DNA of 8,856 bases from CAYUNT01 sp964446285 (GTDB lineage Bacteria; Sumerlaeota; Sumerlaeia; SLMS01; CAYUNT01), in assembly GCA_964446285.1 (NCBI GenBank), contig CAYUNT010000187.1:1-8856 (forward strand), in the 5' to 3' direction. Position numbers and translations under genes: made by a program. This document shows positions 1-6,293 of the stretch, in pieces. The notes beneath the pieces are model-generated. The model was given only the letters and a program-made list of their open reading frames with translations, made no database searches and was not told the DNA's origin. The first letter of the stretch is position 1. Every line of letters starts with the position of its first letter.

Positions 1-68
1 GGATATATGCAATAATCCTAAACCAAAGGGGCACCATGTTCCTGTTGCTCCCGAGGTTTTTTTGGGGG

Positions 69-80
69 GGAGGGGCGCTG
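69..80 (+). repeat. Left copy of the 12-bp direct repeat (putative target-site duplication)
   Basis: GGAGGGGCGCTG at 69-80 is repeated exactly at 182-193. If the element is counted as 81-182, with both ends CAGGAAC/GTTCCTG, the duplicated stretch is 11 bp. The twelfth G is shared with the element end, so the boundary is ambiguous by one base. Confidence 0.6.
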
Positions 81-182
81 CAGGAACGGTTCAAAGTGCA
101 GGAAAAACCTTGGGCGAGACGCCCAAGCCACCGGAATCACGGGCAAGATGCCCGTGCCACCAGCAACTTTGAACTGTTCCTG
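81..182. mobile_element. MITE-like 102-bp element with 17-bp terminal inverted repeats
   Basis: The left end reads CAGGAACGGTTCAAAGT (81-97). The right end reads ACTTTGAACTGTTCCTG (166-182), its reverse complement at 16 of 17 positions; the one mismatch would be a G-U pair in RNA. Between the arms lie two further perfect 8-bp hairpins with AGA loops (109-127 and 138-156), so the whole element can fold into a stem with two side hairpins. The direct repeat GAGGGGCGCTG abuts both ends (70-80 and 183-193), as expected for a target-site duplication. It encodes no protein, so any mobility would need a transposase acting in trans. I do not recognise the family. REP/BIME elements are similar in size and palindromic design but do not normally leave long target duplications. 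The structure is seen directly; mobility is inferred. Confidence 0.65.
109..166 (+). repeat. Two tandem 29-nt hairpin units inside the element
   Basis: Unit 1 (109-137) and unit 2 (138-166) have the same plan: an 8-bp perfect stem, a three-base AGA loop, the closing stem, then CCACC and five more bases. Stem 1 is CTTGGGCG/CGCCCAAG and stem 2 is CACGGGCA/TGCCCGTG. The stems differ in sequence but each is perfectly self-complementary, so the pairing is kept while the sequence varies. That pattern suggests selection or templated formation of the hairpin. Translated forward, unit 2 gives the peptide HGQDARAT, which I recall seeing in many spurious ORFs from uncultivated bacterial genomes. That recollection is unchecked. 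Confidence 0.7.
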
Positions 183-193
183 GAGGGGCGCTG
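182..193 (+). repeat. Right copy of the 12-bp direct repeat (putative target-site duplication)
   Basis: GGAGGGGCGCTG at 182-193 is identical to 69-80. The two copies abut the two inverted-repeat arms, which is what argues for an insertion and against a chance repeat in G-rich DNA. Confidence 0.6.
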
Positions 194-398
194 GGGGTCT
201 TGCGCGGACCGAGATGGGCGTTTCTTTGGCTTGTCGAGCGAGGCGGTATTAAGATTACATGGAGCAGCAGGAGGCGGAAAGGCGTCCGGAACAAGCCGGG
301 GAGCGCGCCGGACGGCGGGTTGTTGCGGATGTTTGGGCCGCAGCGGTCTGAGGTTCATTATTTGCATTCTTTCCCGGGGAATTGAATCGGAATCGGCC

Positions 399-2114
399 AT
401 GCGCTGTCCATTTTGCGGCACGGATAATCGAGAGGATCGCGAGACTTGTTATCATTGCGACAAGGACCTCACGATTCTGCGTCTGATCGCGAACAAGGCG
501 CGCCATCATTACAACCTCGCCCTCGAACATGCCGAGCGCCATCGTTACTATGAAGCCATTGGCGAATTGCGCAACGCGCTCGATCTCGACGCGAACCTGG
601 TTGAAGCTTATGTGGTGCTCGGAACGGTGTATGCGCGCCTGAACCGCCCCGAGGAAGCACGCGAGGCATGGGAAAAGGCGCTTTCCACATCTAAAACGTT
701 CGAGCGCGCGCACAATTACCTCGGGCAGATAAAACAAATCCGGCCTTATCAGGGCGTGTTGCGGCGGCTGCGTTACGTTCTGGCCGCGATGGCGTTGCTG
801 GCGGGAATTTCGCTGATTTTGCTGCTGATGCTCGTCTGGCCGGACGTTACGGCGCGGACGCTCGACGGCGCTTGGCGTTCTTACCGGCAGAACGATCTCT
901 CGGCCGCGCGCGCCCGCCTGGGCGAGGTTTCGCGACCCATCTCCGACCGCGCCCTCGAATTGAGCGCACAAAGTCTCGAGTTTTCCATCGAACGCGATGT
1001 CCAGGAGGCCCTTGCCTCGATCGAACGCCTGCGCGCGGAAAACCAGCCGCTCAGCGCTGTTCGCGCGGCCCAGAACTTTCTGCGCCGCCATCCCCCGGCG
1101 GCCGCCGCTGAAACCGCGCAAAATCTGCTGGAACACAGCCGGTCGTTCGCGCTGGCGCAGGTCCGCCAGCACATCACGCAGGTGGATGAATCGACAGTCC
1201 ACCTTGATCTTGCCCGCAGGTCCGCCAAGGAATTCATCGACTTTTTCCCAACGGCCCCTGAGCGCTCCGATCTGGAAAAACTGCTCGCGGAGGCGGAATT
1301 GCGCCATGCCCGCCTGCGCCTCGAAGCGATTCGCGCGGCGTTTTTGAAAAATCACGAATATGCCGCCGCGCGCTCGGCGCTCGGCGAGCTTCTGGCGGAT
1401 GTGGCAGGCTCGCCGAGCCAGAAAAGCATCCGCCGGCCGGCCGAACGCCTGCTCACGGACGTGAATCTGGGCGAGTTCTCCGAAATGACTTCGCGCGCAC
1501 GCGCGGCAATGAAGGCTGGCGATCTTCCCGCGGCGGAACAGGCGCTGCGGCTGGCCGATGCCATACGGCCCCTGGATAATTCGCAACACGCCGATCTCTA
1601 TGCGCTTCGCCGCCAGTTGGATCGCCGCCAGGAGGATATCCTTCTGGCCGCAGTGGATTCGCGCCTGGAAGCCCGGGATTGGGATGGCGTCGTGGCGGAA
1701 ATCGACCGGGCGTCGAGCCTGACGCTGGCATCGGCCGCCCGCGAGCGCATCGACCGGGTGCTGGCCCGCGCCAAGAAAGCGCGCGCCGTCGAGAGTTACC
1801 ACTGGCTGCTGCGCCGCGCATCCTCGTCCGCCGAGGCGCAATCCGCCGCTGCCGCCGCCGCCGATTCCAACGAAATTCTGCGACGCTCGCAGCTGGTTCT
1901 AGACGATCTGCCATTCGATTTGTATCCCGAGGCGCTGGATGACGTGCTCTACATGCGCGCTCTCGCGTTCGCTGCGCTTGGACATCGGAGCGAATCCGCC
2001 GCCGCGCTCGAACGCCTGCGCGAAGCGCGCCCCAAAAGCCGCTATCTGCCTCAGATTTCCGCCGGAGAATCCTCTCCGGGCGGAGCAACCAACTCCCCAC
2101 CGGGATCCTCCTGA
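399..2114 (+). CDS. Zinc-ribbon, TPR and single-transmembrane protein, function unknown
   Basis: I start this 571-aa protein at the ATG at 399 because its first residues form an intact zinc ribbon. Cys3, Cys6, Cys17 and Cys20 are spaced CxxC-x10-CxxC (RCPFCGTDN and CYHC). Residues about 36-103 contain two TPR-like helical repeats (HYNLALEHAERHRYYEAIGELRNAL and the following NLVEAYVVLGTVYARLN). A hydrophobic segment at about 126-147, preceded by Arg-rich LRRLRY, is a single membrane span; positive-inside topology puts the ribbon and TPRs in the cytoplasm and about 420 residues outside. The C-terminal part is Ala/Arg/Leu/Glu-rich, helical and TPR-like, has an Ala run near 480, and ends in a Gly/Ser/Pro tail. 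No strong SD precedes 399. The frame is open back to 36, so a longer N terminus cannot be excluded, but a zinc ribbon normally sits at the very start. Zinc-ribbon/TPR membrane proteins usually act as scaffolds; no specific role can be assigned. Confidence 0.8.
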   Translation: MRCPFCGTDNREDRETCYHCDKDLTILRLIANKARHHYNLALEHAERHRYYEAIGELRNALDLDANLVEAYVVLGTVYARLNRPEEAREAWEKALSTSKTFERAHNYLGQIKQIRPYQGVLRRLRYVLAAMALLAGISLILLLMLVWPDVTARTLDGAWRSYRQNDLSAARARLGEVSRPISDRALELSAQSLEFSIERDVQEALASIERLRAENQPLSAVRAAQNFLRRHPPAAAAETAQNLLEHSRSFALAQVRQHITQVDESTVHLDLARRSAKEFIDFFPTAPERSDLEKLLAEAELRHARLRLEAIRAAFLKNHEYAAARSALGELLADVAGSPSQKSIRRPAERLLTDVNLGEFSEMTSRARAAMKAGDLPAAEQALRLADAIRPLDNSQHADLYALRRQLDRRQEDILLAAVDSRLEARDWDGVVAEIDRASSLTLASAARERIDRVLARAKKARAVESYHWLLRRASSSAEAQSAAAAAADSNEILRRSQLVLDDLPFDLYPEALDDVLYMRALAFAALGHRSESAAALERLREARPKSRYLPQISAGESSPGGATNSPPGSS

Positions 2115-2263
2115 AAGGCCCTCCTCCCTCTGCGCCTGGCCGGCAACCGCGGTGCGCCGCGAGCGAATCGCCCCCCTCTGGCCTGGTCCAGCCCGCGCGC
2201 GGATAAAACACACTCTACGAACGTAAGCGGTTGCACGCGAAAAGTCTTCCCGCTTTCAATACG

Positions 2264-2269
2264 AAAGGG
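2264..2269 (+). promoter_or_regulatory. Ribosome binding site of the GH38 gene
   Basis: AAAGGG lies 8 bases before the ATG at 2278, a good SD distance. It favours 2278 over the second in-frame ATG at 2293, which has only an A-rich stretch in front of it. Confidence 0.55.
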
Positions 2270-2277
2270 CACTGTAT

Positions 2278-5208
2278 ATGACAAAGAAAAATATGGCTAA
2301 GAAAATAAAGTCTTCCGCCGGGCGGCCGGTTCGCCAAAAGGCCTCGCAAAAAATCACTGCGCGCAAACCCTCGCCGCGCAACTCCCCATCGCCTCTCTTG
2401 CGCGGGCATTTTATTCCCAATTCGCACCTCGACCGCGAGTGGACGCTCGAATACCAGCAGACCCGGCGCCTGACGGTTGAGTTCCTCGACCGCCTTCTCG
2501 ACATCTTCGACCAGGTTCCGGAATATACGTTCCTGCTCGATTCGCAGACGCTGCCCCTGGAAGATTATCTGGAAATCCGCCCCGAAAACGAGGCGCGCAT
2601 CCGCCGGGCCGCCAGCGACGGACGCCTGCAAATCGGGCCGTGGTTTTCCGCGCCCGATCCGCATACGATCTCGGGCGAAAGCATTGTGCGCAACCTCCTG
2701 CGCGGACACCGCAGCGCGCGGCGGTTCGGGCGTCCGATGAAAGTTGGCTACACGCCGTTTGGGTTCGGACAGGTCTCGCAACTGCCGCAGATTTACGCGG
2801 GTTTCGGCATTGATCTGCTGTTTTTTTATAGAACGATAACGGAATATGAAGCGCCGCAATCCGAGTTTTTCTGGGAAGCGCCCGACGGCACGCGCGCGCT
2901 GTGTTCGCGGTTTGGCTCGAAGCCGCGCTACAACTTCTTCATGGACGTTTGGCGCCCCGTGGCTTACGGGCGCGGCTCGGGGCAGCGGCTTTATAAATGG
3001 GGCGAGGACGGCGGTGTGCCGTTCCGGCGCGCGGGCGCGGACCGCGAATGGGATCATTATTTCCTTTTGCGGCCTGAAAAACGGCTTCATCTCGAACTTC
3101 TCGAATCGTCGTTCCGCAAGATGCTCGAGGTCGAGCGCCGCCATTTTTCCACGCCCGTGCTGCCGCTTATGCAGGGCATGGACACGACAATGCCCGATCC
3201 GCTCGAGGCGGAAATTATCCGCGAACTTCAGAAGTTCCTGCAGCCGGGCGAAGAGGTGTTTTTCAGCACGCTCGAACGCTACGCGGCGGACATGCGCGCG
3301 CATCTCGATTTGCGCTCGCTCAAACTCTTCCGCGGCGAAATGCGCCATCCGGGCCGCCCGACGCCGTTCACATCCACGCTGGAAAGCGTCGGATCAAGCC
3401 GTCCGCGCCAGAAACGCGCGCACGCCATCGCGGAAAATCATTTGCAGCGCCTCGCCGAACCGTTCGCGGCGCTCGCCAGCATCGCGGCCGGCGCGCCGTA
3501 TCCCGCCTCGTATCTCGATCGCGCTTGGCGGTATCTGCTGCTCTGCCATCCGCACGACACCGTGGGCGGCACGGGTGTGGACAAACTCGAAACGGATTCG
3601 CTCTACCGCCTCGATCAGGTGAAGGCGATTTCGGAGTTTGTGATCGACGACGCCCTCGGCGCGCTTCAACTGCGCATCGACACGAGCGCCCTTCCCGCCG
3701 ACCGCATCCTCCTCACCGTGTTCAACCCAACGCCGCGTCCGCGCACCGAAGTGATCGACGCGTATCTCGACATTCCGAAAGACTCTCCGCTTGTTGAATG
3801 CGAGATCGCCGGTCCCGATGGGCGCGTGGCCGATTTCCAATATGTGCATCGCAAACCGGGCGAAAAAACGGTGCGCGACAACACGGACCTGACAATGGCG
3901 CTCGTCTGCTGGACGACGAAAATCCAGTTGCGGGTTGAGAATCTGCCGCCGATGGGCTGGCGAACTTACATCGTGCGCCCCGCCCCCGCGCCGGGCGTGA
4001 ACCGCCGCGAACGCATCGCCGCGTCGCCGCATTTTATGGAAAATGAATATCTCACCGTCACAGTGAACGCGGACGGCACGCTCGATCTGCGCGAGAAATC
4101 GAGCGGGCGCGTCTGGCGCGGACTCCATGCGCTCACGGACAACGGCGAGCGCGGCAACAACTGGGAATCGCGCGCGGCGCATCTCGATCAGATGCTATCG
4201 AGCCGCGGCGTGCCCGTTTCCATCGCGCTTGTCGAAAACACCGCCCTCTCCGCCACGATCCGCGTTCGTTATTCGATGCGCGTGCCTTCGGGGCTGGTCA
4301 CGAACGATTCTCACCACTATACACAGCGGGGCGAACACGAAGAAAATCTTGTTATAGACTCGTTTTTCACGCTTCGCAAAGGCGCGCGCCGCCTCGATGT
4401 GCACACAGAATTCGACAACCGCGCGCGAAACCACAGGCTGCGCGTGCATTTCCCGACGGGCCTTGCCGCCGCGCGCGAGCAGTGCGCCGAAACGCCTTAC
4501 GACGTCGTGGAGCGCCGCATCGACCGCGATGACGCGCATCCCTACGCCCAGGCGGACAATCCTTCATATCCGATGCTGCGATTTGTCGATGTGTCCGACG
4601 GGCGCGCGGGACTGGCCGTCATGGGCAAGGGGCTGCACGAATATGAAGTCACGGACGATCCTTCGCGCACAATCGCCCTGACGCTTCTTCGCGCCTACGA
4701 AGTCACGCTCTGCACGGTCAGTTACCGATGGGAGCGCCGCCCGGATCAGGCGGGAAGCCAGGCGCTCGGCCCTATCGCCTGCGACTACGCGATTTTCCCG
4801 CACGATGGCGATTGGGAACGCGGCGCGGTGATGCGCGAGGCGGATGACTTTTTCCTGCCGCTTGTGCCTGCGCAAACCTCGCGCGCGGAGGCCAGCCGCG
4901 GCGGCGCGCCGCTCGAAAGTGCGCAGCTCGAATTGCGCCCGGATTCGCTTGTTCTCAGCGCCCTCAAACGCGCCGAAGACAATCCGGAGGCGTTCATATT
5001 GCGCGTGTTCAATCCGGCGTCGAAGGCACTGAAGCGCGCCTGCGCCGTGCTGCCGCGTCCCGTGGCCTCGGCGCGCATCGTCAACCTCAATGAAGAACCG
5101 GTGGCGGATGCCCCCGCACCGCGCATCGCCGCAAAAGGCCGCGAGGTGCAGTTCGACATCGGCCCCCGCAAAATACTTACACTGGAACTCCGGTTCCGTT
5201 CTGCATAA
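2278..5208 (+). CDS. Glycoside hydrolase family 38 (alpha-mannosidase/MngB-like) protein with a substituted nucleophile
   Basis: This 976-aa protein has the full GH38 layout: N-terminal catalytic domain (about 43-345), three-helix middle domain (about 350-445) and beta-rich C-terminal domain (about 500-975). Recognisable segments are SHLDREW (49-55, compare THWDREW in MngB), the LLDSQTLPLEDYL block (86-98), KVGYTPFGFGQ (155-165) and CHPHDTVGGTG (423-433). His50, Asp52 and His426 match three of the zinc ligands known in the family. The fourth ligand, which is also the nucleophile Asp in the usual GYxPDSFGQ motif, is Phe161. GH38 enzymes hydrolyse alpha-mannosides with retention; activity of this one is therefore doubtful or altered. 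There is no signal peptide. Residues 1-42 form a Lys/Arg/Ser/Pro-rich tail. The start at 2278 has AAAGGG at 2264-2269; a second ATG at 2293 (MAKKIKSS) is possible. The preceding gap is 163 bp. Confidence 0.93.
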   Translation: MTKKNMAKKIKSSAGRPVRQKASQKITARKPSPRNSPSPLLRGHFIPNSHLDREWTLEYQQTRRLTVEFLDRLLDIFDQVPEYTFLLDSQTLPLEDYLEIRPENEARIRRAASDGRLQIGPWFSAPDPHTISGESIVRNLLRGHRSARRFGRPMKVGYTPFGFGQVSQLPQIYAGFGIDLLFFYRTITEYEAPQSEFFWEAPDGTRALCSRFGSKPRYNFFMDVWRPVAYGRGSGQRLYKWGEDGGVPFRRAGADREWDHYFLLRPEKRLHLELLESSFRKMLEVERRHFSTPVLPLMQGMDTTMPDPLEAEIIRELQKFLQPGEEVFFSTLERYAADMRAHLDLRSLKLFRGEMRHPGRPTPFTSTLESVGSSRPRQKRAHAIAENHLQRLAEPFAALASIAAGAPYPASYLDRAWRYLLLCHPHDTVGGTGVDKLETDSLYRLDQVKAISEFVIDDALGALQLRIDTSALPADRILLTVFNPTPRPRTEVIDAYLDIPKDSPLVECEIAGPDGRVADFQYVHRKPGEKTVRDNTDLTMALVCWTTKIQLRVENLPPMGWRTYIVRPAPAPGVNRRERIAASPHFMENEYLTVTVNADGTLDLREKSSGRVWRGLHALTDNGERGNNWESRAAHLDQMLSSRGVPVSIALVENTALSATIRVRYSMRVPSGLVTNDSHHYTQRGEHEENLVIDSFFTLRKGARRLDVHTEFDNRARNHRLRVHFPTGLAAAREQCAETPYDVVERRIDRDDAHPYAQADNPSYPMLRFVDVSDGRAGLAVMGKGLHEYEVTDDPSRTIALTLLRAYEVTLCTVSYRWERRPDQAGSQALGPIACDYAIFPHDGDWERGAVMREADDFFLPLVPAQTSRAEASRGGAPLESAQLELRPDSLVLSALKRAEDNPEAFILRVFNPASKALKRACAVLPRPVASARIVNLNEEPVADAPAPRIAAKGREVQFDIGPRKILTLELRFRSA

Positions 5209-5216
5209 CATATTTC

Positions 5217-5242
5217 CCGCCTTGGCGCGATCCGCCAGGCGG
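5217..5242 (+). terminator. GC-rich hairpin after the GH38 gene, terminator-like
   Basis: CCGCCTTGGCG (5217-5227) pairs with CGCCAGGCGG (5233-5242) to give ten base pairs with one bulged T and a five-base loop (CGATC). It starts 9 bases after the GH38 stop codon. The sequence that follows is only moderately T-rich (TTCTGTTCC) and has no U-run, so it is not a classic intrinsic terminator. It could stabilise the mRNA 3' end or be a dispersed palindromic repeat. Confidence 0.4.
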
Positions 5243-5260
5243 CAATGTGATTCTGTTCCT

Positions 5261-5296
5261 ATAATGGGATCTATGAGACCAATGGGACGGATGTGA
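5261..5296 (+). repeat. Four degenerate 9-bp tandem repeats, consensus NNNATGGGA
   Basis: ATG recurs at exactly 9-base intervals (5264, 5273, 5282, 5291) within units ATAATGGGA, TCTATGAGA, CCAATGGGA and CGGATGTGA. Because 9 is a multiple of 3, the block stays open in frame, but it lacks any gene context. Confidence 0.7.
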
Positions 5297-5315
5297 CGAA
5301 AACTGCCTAAGCGAG

Positions 5316-5351
5316 AAAGGGACCTAAAAGACGAAAGGGACGCAAAGGACG
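5316..5351 (+). repeat. Second block of four 9-bp repeats, consensus AAAGGGACG
   Basis: Units AAAGGGACC, TAAAAGACG, AAAGGGACG and CAAAGGACG follow one another without gaps. The core GGGAC is shared with the block at 5261-5296 (AATGGGACG there, AAAGGGACG here). The two blocks look like one degenerate array interrupted by about 20 bases. Confidence 0.65.
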
Positions 5352-5386
5352 TTGATGAATTTGCCAGCCACCCGATGCAAATTCTC

Positions 5387-5491
5387 AGCTGTTCACTGCT
5401 CACTGCTCACTGCCCACTGGCTGCTCTTCACTGACCACTGTCCACCGCTCACTCTCTTTCTTACAACTCACAACCCACAACTCCCAACACA
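5387..5491 (+). repeat. 7-bp-periodic tract upstream of smsC (CACTGCT then CAACTCA type units)
   Basis: The 105 bases fall into 15 heptads in one phase. Units starting CAC occur at 5394, 5401, 5408, 5415, 5429, 5436, 5443 and 5450 (CACTGCT twice, then CACTGCC, CACTGGC, CACTGAC, CACTGTC, CACCGCT, CACTCTC). After a short T-rich stretch the same phase continues with CAACTCA, CAACCCA, CAACTCC and CAACACA (5464-5491). The array is nearly G-free towards its end. Heptanucleotide arrays (STRR) are known between genes in heterocystous cyanobacteria; this one has different units, and its role is unknown. Confidence 0.75.
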
Positions 5492-5526
5492 ATGCGGGTC
5501 ACTGAAAAAGGAATGCGAGAACGCAC

Positions 5527-6261
5527 ATGGGAATTCTTGAAGTTCGCGATGTCACGCTCGAATTGGGCGGACGCAAGGTGCTTGACGGCCTTTCCATCGA
5601 TTTTTGGGAAGGCCACATTCACGCTCTGTGCGGCCCGAACGGCGCGGGCAAATCCACGCTCGCTGGCGTTATCATGGGCCTCTCGGGCTACACGTCCATT
5701 CAGGGCGACATCCTCTTCGAGGGCCAGTCGATCCGCGGCCTCAGTGTGGATGAACGCGCGCGGCGCGGACTGACGCTCGCCTGGCAGGAACCGGCGCGTT
5801 TCGAGGGATTGCCGGTGCACAAGTTCATCGCCTCGGGCGCCAAGGACAAATCGCGCGAGCGCGTCGAGGAGGCGCTGCGTCGCGTCGGCCTCGAGCCTGC
5901 CTCGTATTTCAAGCGCAAAGTGGATAAAACCCTCAGCGGCGGCGAACGCAAGCGCGTGGAACTCGCCTCGATTCTTGCTATGGAACCCAAACTCGTTCTG
6001 ATGGACGAACCGGATTCGGGCATCGACGTCGAGGCGCTCGAACGCATTTTCGAGACCTTGAAACTTCTGAAATCGCGCGGCACCACAATCGTTTTGATCA
6101 CGCACAGCCTCGCCGTTTTGCGCCAGGCCGAACACGCCTTCCTGATGTGCAGCGGACGCATGATCGACAAAGGCAACATCGACCGCATCGCTGGATATTT
6201 CGAGAATAAATGCCTGCCCTGCAACCACGCCAACCAGCCTTCCGAGGCCGAAACCGCGTAA
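5527..6261 (+). CDS. sufC: SufC-family ABC ATPase of a minimal (SMS-type) Fe-S cluster assembly system
   Basis: This 244-aa cytoplasmic ABC ATPase has Walker A GPNGAGKST (36-44), Q-loop Gln87 (WQEPARFEG), signature LSGGERKR (136-143), Walker B with the SufC hallmark DEPDSGIDV (160-168), and H-loop His193. SufC hydrolyses ATP to drive conformational change in a SufB/D scaffold during Fe-S cluster assembly; it is not a transporter. The partner is the next gene, 32 bases downstream. A C-terminal extension carries Cys229 and Cys232 (KCLPCNH), which E. coli-type SufC does not have in this form. The combination with a single short SufB/D protein and no sufD or sufS alongside fits the SmsC subunit of the SMS system described in archaea and anaerobic bacteria. 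The SD is poor: AAAGGA at 5507-5512 is 14 bases away and GAGA at 5517-5520 is 6 away. No in-frame upstream start is better. Confidence 0.92.
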   Translation: MGILEVRDVTLELGGRKVLDGLSIDFWEGHIHALCGPNGAGKSTLAGVIMGLSGYTSIQGDILFEGQSIRGLSVDERARRGLTLAWQEPARFEGLPVHKFIASGAKDKSRERVEEALRRVGLEPASYFKRKVDKTLSGGERKRVELASILAMEPKLVLMDEPDSGIDVEALERIFETLKLLKSRGTTIVLITHSLAVLRQAEHAFLMCSGRMIDKGNIDRIAGYFENKCLPCNHANQPSEAETA

Positions 6262-6280
6262 TCCTCCCGCCCTTTGCATA

Positions 6281-6286
6281 TTGAGG
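6281..6286 (+). promoter_or_regulatory. Ribosome binding site that decides the smsB start
   Basis: TTGAGG ends 7 bases before the ATG at 6294. A TTG two codons upstream (6288) is in frame but would be only one base from the GAGG core, so the ATG is preferred. Confidence 0.6.
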
Positions 6287-6293
6287 CTTGCTC

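Larger units (their letters stand above)
1..398. other. Gene-free leader upstream of the zinc-ribbon/TPR gene, carrying an inserted repeat element
   Basis: I see no convincing gene here. An open frame runs from an ATG at 36 (SD-like AGGGG at 27-31) straight into the gene that starts at 399. The translation of 36-398 is low-complexity, crosses a palindromic repeat element and resembles no protein I know, so I treat it as non-coding. The stretch contains a T7-G7 homopolymer run (57-70), the inverted-repeat element at 81-182 with its flanking direct repeats, and then about 200 bases without recognisable structure. I found no convincing -35/-10 pair. Absence of stop codons over 360 nt is weak evidence for coding in DNA this GC-rich. 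Confidence 0.6.
5209..5526. other. Repeat-rich intergenic region between the GH38 gene and smsC
   Basis: No gene is visible in these 318 bases. They hold, in order, a GC-rich hairpin just after the GH38 stop (5217-5242), two blocks of 9-bp repeats (5261-5296 and 5316-5351), and a pyrimidine-rich 7-bp-periodic tract (5387-5491) that ends 35 bases before smsC. An exact TATAAT occurs at 5260-5265, but no -35 element sits at the right distance and the hexamer overlaps the 9-bp repeats. The smsC promoter is presumably in this region but cannot be placed. Confidence 0.7.

Noticed and set aside
57..70. T7-G7 homopolymer run as an intrinsic terminator
   Set aside because: No GC-rich hairpin precedes the T-run on either strand; it may simply be an assembly-prone homopolymer.
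81..182. Integron attC site
   Set aside because: It is a paired-arm palindrome of suitable size, but the ends lack the RYYYAAC/GTTRRRY core sites and no cassette array or integrase is present.
36..398. N-terminal extension of the zinc-ribbon/TPR protein starting at the ATG at 36
   Set aside because: It would place 121 low-complexity residues, encoded across the inserted palindromic element, ahead of a zinc ribbon that normally begins a protein.
255..1841. Long - strand open frame (528 codons) opposite the zinc-ribbon/TPR gene
   Set aside because: No recognisable domain, Arg/Gly-rich translation, and it lies antisense to a gene with clear domains; typical of GC-rich DNA.
2215..3348. Long - strand open frame (377 codons) opposite the start of the GH38 gene
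   Set aside because: The + strand carries unmistakable GH38 motifs here and the antisense translation resembles nothing.
5260..5265. Exact TATAAT as a promoter -10 for smsC
   Set aside because: No -35 or extended -10 at the right distance, it overlaps the 9-bp repeats, and it would be about 260 bases from the start codon. Not excluded, but not supported.
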